From Rhizomys pruinosus (taxonomy: Eukaryota > Chordata > Mammalia > Rodentia > Spalacidae), in assembly GCA_009823505.1 (NCBI GenBank), contig VZQC01006589.1, positions 3,259,474 through 3,323,473 of the forward strand: 64,000 bases of DNA, given 5' to 3'. A model generated the notes under the pieces. The model saw only the letters and a list, made by a program, of their open reading frames with translations. It had not been told where the DNA came from and ran no database searches. The position numbers were made by a program, and so were the translations under genes. Below are positions 58,171 to 64,000 of this stretch, in pieces; positions within the stretch are counted from its first letter, which is position 1; each line of letters begins with the position of its first letter.

Positions 58171-58600
58171 GGGATGGCCTGGAGAGGTGGCTCAATAGTT
58201 GAGAATGCCTACTGCAGGGCTAGAGAGATGGATCAGCAGTTACAAGCACTGGCTGCTCTTGCAGAGAACCTGGGTTTGAGTCCAAGCACCAGCATGGCAG
58301 CTGACAACTGTCTGTAACTTCATTTGCAAGGGATCTGGTGCCCTCTTTGGACCCCCATGGGCACTACACAACATGGGTGCACTTACATACCTGGAGGCAA
58401 CTCATACACATAGAAAATTAAATAATTGAAAAAAAGAATGCTTACTACTCTTACAGAAGACCCAAGTATGGTTCCCAGCTCACAAGCACCTGTAACTCCA
58501 GCTCCATGGGCCCCTGACACGTTCTTCTGGCCTCCGCAGGCACCCACCCTCATTTGCACATACCCATACACATCTATGTATAATTAAAAATAATAATTTA
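58171..58600 (+). mobile_element. B2 SINE nested inside another B2, same orientation
   Basis: The outer B2 head at 58171-58217 (ggcctggagaggtggctcaat) resumes at 58434 (ttactactcttacagaagaccc). The inner full-length B2 is 58218-58433. The flanking repeats agaatgcctact and agaatgcttact differ by one base. Confidence 0.88.
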
Positions 58601-58670
58601 AAAACAAAATTGGCCAGGGATGGAGCTAGGAAATGCTCTCTGTGCCCAGGACTCATGGATAAAGTTGGTA

Positions 58671-58797
58671 TATTTCTTCTGTGTTGTCTTGTGAGACAGG
58701 GAACTCATGAAGTAGCTCACTCAGGGCTCAGCCTGGCAGTCTTCTACCTCAGCCTCCACAGAGGCTAGAGTTACAGGCATTTGCTACCATGCCCAAT
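58671..58797 (-). mobile_element. Old B1-like SINE
   Basis: cttgtgagacagggaactcatgaagtagctcactc...gttacaggcatttgctaccatgcccaat, strongly diverged. Confidence 0.65.
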
Positions 58798-59306
58798 TGG
58801 ATGTTGTTATTTTTCTCTTCAGAGAGCATGAATTTGGGTGGGTCTGTTGTCACTTAAAACATGCAAGTCTTCAATTAAAACTCCATAGTCTTTAATGGGT
58901 TTGAGCCCAGTTCTGAAACATGCCATCTCTCAAAGATCCAGGAACAAGGATGAAATTGTTCAGGTGGTTTCTATTAGATGGGGCTGCAAATTGCATTCAT
59001 AGAGAGATATAGCTCTGTTTGTCTGTCTGAGTACTCACAATACCTCAGAAAACATCACATGTGATTACAGTGAAGAGAAAGGAAAATAGTGTAAGACAGT
59101 TGAGCTGAAAACATTTTGTTTGTTTCTGGTGCGTCCCGTCGGAGACCAGCAGAACATTTCAGAGCTTTCTGACTAGCCAATTCCAATTAAAAACTCAGGA
59201 AAATGGAGAGACCATGGAATATTTGTGAAGTTCAACCCATCTTGAAGCCATGTAATGAACTATGGCTATAGCCTTGGTAACACTGCTCTCTTGGGCATGG
59301 GGGCAC
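58798..59306. other. Unassigned intron sequence
   Basis: Nothing recognised. Confidence 0.35.
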
Positions 59307-59323
59307 AGTGCATTTCCTTTTTT

Positions 59324-59540
59324 AAATTATTTATTTATTATTTTTTATGTGTGTTTTCTGCATGTGGGTTGGTGTACCTGTGTTGTGCAATGCTGTGGAA
59401 GTCAGAAGAGGGTGTTGGATTCCCCTGGAACTGGAGTTAAAGACGGTTCTATACGCCATATGGGTGCTGGGAATCGAACCCAGGTCCTCTGCAAGAGCAG
59501 TCAGTACTCTTAACCACTGAGCCATCTCCCCAGCCCCTAG
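59324..59540 (-). mobile_element. B2 SINE
   Basis: Reverse full-length B2 with the target duplication AGTGCATTTCCTTTTTT (59307-59323 and 59541-59557). It landed at the 3' edge of the neighbouring LINE-1. Confidence 0.93.
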
Positions 59541-59560
59541 AGTGCATTTCCTTTTTTTTC

Positions 59561-59752
59561 ACATAAATTCATTTTTATTTTTTTGACAAATCTAGACCCG
59601 TGTCTACCCCATTCCCCTACCCCACCAGAGCTCATGCATTCTGCCAAACAAGCTTTTCATCTCTCTCAGTCTTTCTTAATATTCTCCATGAGGAAGTTGA
59701 CTGTTTTGAGCAGAAGTTCACTGTTTTAGTCAGTTCTTCGATGCAGTCTTTC

Positions 59753-59793
<41 letters not shown>

Positions 59794-60240
59794 CCAATAT
59801 GCATCACGTCCAACTGCTTTGGACAAAAGCTCAGGGGGCCATACACAAGAAATACAACTAGGTAACTGGCACTAGCATCCACAGATGAGGGATACCATTC
59901 GTCATTTGTTTTTCTGGGACTGTGTTACTTCACTCAGCATGATGTCCTCTAGCTCCAGCCATTTCCCTGCAAAGCTCATGATGTCGTCTTTCTTTACTGC
60001 TGCATAGAACTCTATTGTGTAGATGTACCACATTTTCTCTATCCACTCATCAGCTGAGGGGCATTTGGGTTGGTTCCAGCTCCTTGCTATTGTGAAGAGA
60101 GCTGAAATAAACATGACCATGCATGTATCTCTGCGGTGGGGTGAGTCTTGAGGGTACATGCCCAGGAGTGGTATGGCTGGGTCGGGTGGCAAGTTCATTC
60201 CAAGTCTTCCAAGGGTTCTCCACACTGCTTTCCTAGAATG
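59561..60240 (-). mobile_element. LINE-1 3' fragment (ORF2 C-terminus and 3' UTR)
   Basis: The minus-strand frame at 60243-59902 reads 113 codons including PDPAIPLLGMYP, FTIARSWNQPKCPSADEW, MWYIYTIEFYAAVKK and ELEDIMLSEVTQSQKNK, the unmistakable C-terminus of L1 ORF2 (reverse transcriptase protein). It starts after 5' truncation. The 3' UTR at 59901-59561 contains a (CAA)n run (59751-59791). The word tgcatttcct at both ends fits its own target duplication. Confidence 0.93.
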
Positions 60241-60519
60241 CATTTCCTAACACCACTGGGTGGCTGGGAGGTGGCTGGCTCCATTCATGAAAGGTCATCG
60301 GGCTAAAGAGGACCACCCTGCCCCAAGAGCTCTGTAGTTGGAAACAAATCATTCTCCTTCTGGAAAGCAGACGGAATCATCAAGTACACTGCATGGGTAG
60401 AAGTGAGGCTGTCTTCTTTTATGAAGGGCAAGAGAATCTTCTTTACTACGCACCCACCGTGCACTGGGTACCCTAGGAAGCATGCAGTGTACACATAAAG
60501 GCTCTGTATGTCTTACCAG

Positions 60520-60690
60520 CTATAGGACCTTGGAGAGGTGTTTAGCTTCTCTGTGCCTTTCTGCTCCTCTGTAAAATGGGGAAACAACTGAAGCTCCTTA
60601 TAAGGTTATGTTGGCTATTTAAGGGACCCACGCATATTTCACTGCCTCTAAAAGTGCTTGGTGTATAATGAGTCAGTAGGTGACAACTAA
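60520..60690 (+). mobile_element. MIR SINE
   Basis: Well-preserved MIR core: ataggaccttggagaggtgtttagcttctctgtgcc...ctctgtaaaatggggaaac...agtgcttggtgtataatgagtcag. Confidence 0.82.
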
Positions 60691-60862
60691 AATGGTCTCA
60701 CTTAAGTACACATGGCCACATTACCTCTAGTGAGAAGACGCTGAGGCCCAGGAGAGCAGGCCTTCCTCAAGGGCCTGTGTCATGGGGAAATGAAAGCTGG
60801 AGGCATCTGGGGCCACATCCTTCTCCCTTTCTGTGTACCAGCTTTAGCTGGTTCTGAGTTTC

Positions 60863-61078
60863 ATTTATTATTTTTATTTTGTGAGTGTGAGTATTTTGCC
60901 CGCATGTATGTACATGTACCATGTGCTTGCAATGCCCTTAGAGGCCAGGAGAGGTTGACATAGCCCCTGGAATTGGAGTTATAGACCATTGTTAGCCACC
61001 ATGTAGGTACGGAGAACTGAATCTGTGTCCTCTGCAAGAGCAGTCATTGCTCTTAACCACTGAGCCATCTGTCCAGAC
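60863..61078 (-). mobile_element. B2 SINE
   Basis: Reverse B2 ending tgctcttaaccactgagccatctgtccagacc; moderately diverged. Confidence 0.88.
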
Positions 61079-61678
61079 CTTGCTACTGAGTTTAGATATC
61101 AGCTGGCTCTGAGCTAGAAGAACCAAAGCTAGGGGCCTGGGGAAAAACTCTTGTCCCCTTCTATGTGAAAGTCCCAATTCAGAAAGGAAGTAGATGGGAA
61201 AAAAAGTCCATGATCAAAGGCGGCTTTCTTCCATAACCCACTCCTGGCCAGGCACCATTCAACCTAAAGGTCTCCACCTTGAAACTTTTCTCTCTGGAGA
61301 TGTGAGGCCTCTATCCTCACAGGTTAGGATGGACTCTGCATCATATCAGAATTCTCTGTTTGTGTGTCGGCTGGGTTTTCTCTTCTGTAAGAAATTCAGA
61401 TTTGGCTATAAGCTTGTGGCTGGAATATCAGTTATTCCCTCAAACTCAACATTTTCCTAATTGTAATTATCATCACTGTCCTATTAGGTAAGTGACAGAG
61501 CCTGGAAGCCTTCTATCTATGCCAAAATATTAGCCCAACTCGGTTTTTTTTCTTTCACTTTCTACAGTATCTTGGGTAGGGGGTAAAAGGAAGTTTGTTG
61601 ATTGGGAGCAGCTGGAATTTGTGGTTATTCTTGGACTCTCTGGATAGAGGAAACCATTTTTTTTCCTCAGTGACAATG

Positions 61679-61681
61679 TGC

Positions 61682-61713
<32 letters not shown>

Positions 61714-61714
61714 A
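61679..61714. repeat. (GT)n microsatellite
   Basis: GT units after tgcgtgcg. The 61079-61678 interval is unassigned. Confidence 0.95.
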
Positions 61715-61734
61715 GGTATGTATGTATATATTTA

Positions 61735-62145
61735 ATTTTTCTTTCAGTACTGGGAGTTGAATGCAGGGCTTCACACATGCTAGGCAAGTACTCCACGAAA
61801 TAGCCACATCCCCAGCCCTTTTTTTAAAGATTAATTTTTTATTATGTGTGCATGTGTGGGTGGGGGCAGGGGAAACACAGAGGCTAAAGGTATTGGATCC
61901 CCCAGAACTGGAATTACAGATTGTAAACCACCTGACATGGATGATAGGAACCAAACTCTGGTCCTCTAGAAGAATAGACTGCCCTCTTGACTACTGAGCC
62001 ATCTCTCTACCACCAGTCCGTCTTTTACTTTTCATTGTTAGAGGTCTTGCTAAGTTGTCCAAGCTGACTCACTCTATAGCCAGGCAAACTTTGAACTTTT
62101 GATAATCCTACCTATAGCTAGGATTACAAGATCTGTGTCACTGGG
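61735..62145 (-). mobile_element. ID/B1 composite SINE split by a B2
   Basis: An ID-like part (gtactgggagttgaatgcagggcttc...ccccagcccttt) at 61735-61818, a reverse B2 at 61819-62013 (ttattatgtgtgcatgtg...actactgagccatctctctaccacc), then a 7SL-like part at 62014-62145 (gaggtcttgctaagttgtccaagctgac). All are old. Confidence 0.65.
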
Positions 62146-64000
62146 GCGGGCTCCTCAATGGTATACCACGGAAGGAAGGTGGGGGGCTTTAGTGGATGGG
62201 ACTTTCTCAGTGAGAGCTGAAAGATGGGTTATCTCTTTCCTCTCAAAACATGTGTTGATTCTGGCCCTGATATGGAAGTACCAAACGGATGTCTCTCCTT
62301 CCATTTCAGGAGCACACCAAAGATGACTGATGCATAGGTGGGCCTCTTGTGAGTTAGCTGGCAAAAGGTGGGATGGAGGCCCAAGAGTCAGTGATCAACA
62401 GTGTGTGGCCATCAAGGGACAGTCACACCCTGGAAGGAATATTGAAGATGGTGTTTCCTCCATAGAACCTGTCTTCCAGTCCCTTGACAAGAAGTGGCAC
62501 AATGCTCACATATTCATAGTTGACAAATGTGGATAGAGTCTTGTTGTGGGTGTTCCTGGACCAGAAGGGGCTAGATACCCAATGTGGTCTGAGTTTTAAT
62601 TCCCCTAGAAGTGGACTCCAAAACAGAAATTTGAGTGAAAATAATTCATGTAGGGAGAGTGGGAAACCACGATAAGAAGTAAGGATGTACTGACAGGGAG
62701 GCTCCCAGTCGGGGCATAGCACAGCACCAACATAGCCATTAGCTTTGCTGTGTAACAAGTTACCCCAGAACTTCATATCTTAAACATAGCCCCTATCTGT
62801 TTAGCTTCTTGTTCTGGCTGAGCTGTGCAGGCTGGGCTCAGCTACGGTTTCTTCTGGTCTCTTCTGATCTCTCTTAAGTGTTTATCACCAAACTCAGGTG
62901 GGTCAGGAGCTTCCTGGCAGCTGCCTGGTTAACTGGTGCTCCCTTACCATGGTTTCTCATCCTGTAGCAGGCAAGCCCACAATTATTCTTAGAGTAGGCC
63001 AGGGATCTAGAACAGCAGCTCGCGGGGCTTTGTGAGGCCTTCTGGAGAACTGGCATTTTGCTACGTGTCCTATATTCTCTTGACAAAAGTAAAGTTACAG
63101 GATTAGCGGGACTTAGGTGAGAAAATGACTCTTGTTCTTAGTGGGAAGAGCCACGAGACCACGAGCAGTGGGTGTGAATATAGACCGCCTGTCTAGCAGT
63201 TGGTACACACAGCCATCAATATGTTGGCTGTGCCACGTCTGCAGAGAAACAAATGGTGACAGAACCCCTTCCTCAGAATTACTATATCTGAGAGGTGACA
63301 GAGCAGTGACCAGCCAACTCCCGAGAGCCACTCTGGTGCTGGACAAGTAGGGAGCTATTAATGCCTTGATTCGGCCAACTTTGTCTCATTCTAGGAAAAG
63401 GTCTGCAGACACAAAGATGCAGACAAGGATAACTGTAAGTCAGTGGGAACACTGGGAGGAACCCGAGGGATGATGGCAGACCACGGATGCCATCTCCTGT
63501 ACTATATCTTCTTCCTTAAAGACCATCAGTTAGATGAGAAGCAAAACAGTCTACTTTCTCTGGAGCTGTTGTCTTAGACTCTGGTCAATTCTGGCTGTTT
63601 CCTTTCATGGGCTGACAGTTTGTCCTTTCAATCCTACTAATGAAGCACACGCAATTAGATATATAGGTATTTAAACAGCACTAATAGTTATGGTAGGTTA
63701 CTTTGGTATAGACACATATGTTTGGATGGTATGTTAATCCATGAATTACTTTTTTTCCCTGTTAAATATGACAGGGTCTTACTGTGGCTTATAACATCTC
63801 CTAACCTATAGAGGATGTAAGCTTGTGGCATCAGCCATGGGTTATTCCTCCAAGGAGAGAGCCAATAGCCAATTAGATTTGGGATATACAGGCATATGGC
63901 TGCCTCTGCTGCACAGTATTTCCAGGCAGGTGAGGTGTAGCTGGTGCTGACGGTGGAGTCTTGCTTGACTCAAGGAGACCCGTATTTGCTTTATTGGTTT
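62146..64000. other. Unassigned intron sequence at window end
   Basis: No Itga9 exon or known element recognised. One short exon-like stretch (63395-63437) was examined and rejected. Confidence 0.4.

Larger units (their letters stand above)
50857..64000 (+). other. Itga9: Itga9 intron, 5' part (downstream of second visible exon)
   Basis: This is phase-2 intron sequence starting gtatgtagc and running to the end of the window. It contains nested SINEs, a complete MaLR on the minus strand and a LINE-1 3' fragment. No further Itga9 exon was recognised. Confidence 0.78.

Noticed and set aside
59902..60243. 113-codon frame with clear protein similarity
   Set aside because: It is the C-terminus of LINE-1 ORF2 in a 5'-truncated copy, so not a host gene.
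63395..63437. Exon-like stretch between ttctag and gtaagt
   Set aside because: With the required phase it does not encode the expected .DEKT... continuation of integrin alpha-9, and it is very short. The splice-like signals are probably chance.
1..64000. CRISPR arrays, bacterial operons, phage or plasmid features
   Set aside because: The window is vertebrate intronic DNA; the tandem arrays are micro- and minisatellites without spacer-repeat structure.

Overview
This window is eukaryotic and comes from a muroid rodent. It is crowded with rodent retroelements: B1, B2, B3 and B4 SINEs, MaLR LTRs of the MT/ORR1 type, and rodent-type LINE-1 fragments. It also carries long (CA)n, (GA)n and tetranucleotide arrays. 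The youngest B1 and B2 copies differ from the house mouse and rat consensus as I remember them. B2 keeps a long ancestral-type 3' half and B1 has a 'ggccagctggagctacaggg' type 3' half. I therefore suspect a muroid outside Mus and Rattus, but I cannot name the species.

Only one protein-coding gene can be supported, the integrin alpha-9 gene (Itga9) on the + strand. Two consecutive internal exons are visible. The first (35732-35881, 150 nt) encodes the end of the thigh domain. The second (50780-50856, 77 nt) encodes the genu disulfide loop and the first strand of calf-1. They are joined by an intron of 14,898 bp with canonical splice sites. The rest of the window is intron: at least 35.7 kb upstream and at least 13.1 kb downstream. 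I found neither the preceding exon (expected to end in ...HVK) nor the following one (expected to begin completing a Ser codon, then .DEKT...).

Upstream intron (1-35731): scattered SINEs, solo MaLR LTRs and old MIRs. Notable parts are a tandem B1 dimer with a shared target-site duplication (8.7-9.0 kb), a B2 nested in a B2 (10.1-10.5 kb), an 850-bp GGAT/GATA array with higher-order units (16.4-17.2 kb), a 350-bp inverted repeat (18.9-19.9 kb), a MaLR element with both LTRs (25.4-27.3 kb), a 21-bp perfect hairpin (27.9 kb) and a young B2 with an 18-bp perfect duplication (29.2 kb).

Middle intron (35882-50779): an LTR begins 9 nt after the splice donor. Further on are 12-bp and 58-bp minisatellites, a nearly perfect 0.7-kb foldback (38.7-39.4 kb), composite B2-B1 SINEs, a cluster of promoter-like motifs with a perfect RFX X-box (42.1 kb), old LINE-1 pieces and an ORR1-type LTR with a G4-prone tract just before the second exon.

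Downstream intron (50857-64000): a structurally complete non-autonomous MaLR on the minus strand with a 5-bp target duplication, sitting inside a B4 SINE (54.4-56.9 kb), nested B2s, and a LINE-1 ORF2 3' fragment (59.6-60.2 kb).

The most unusual items are the recurrent B2-B1 chimeric SINE with a shared internal junction and the nearly perfect long inverted repeat at 38741-39435. Element names and boundaries were read by eye and would be refined by RepeatMasker and alignment.
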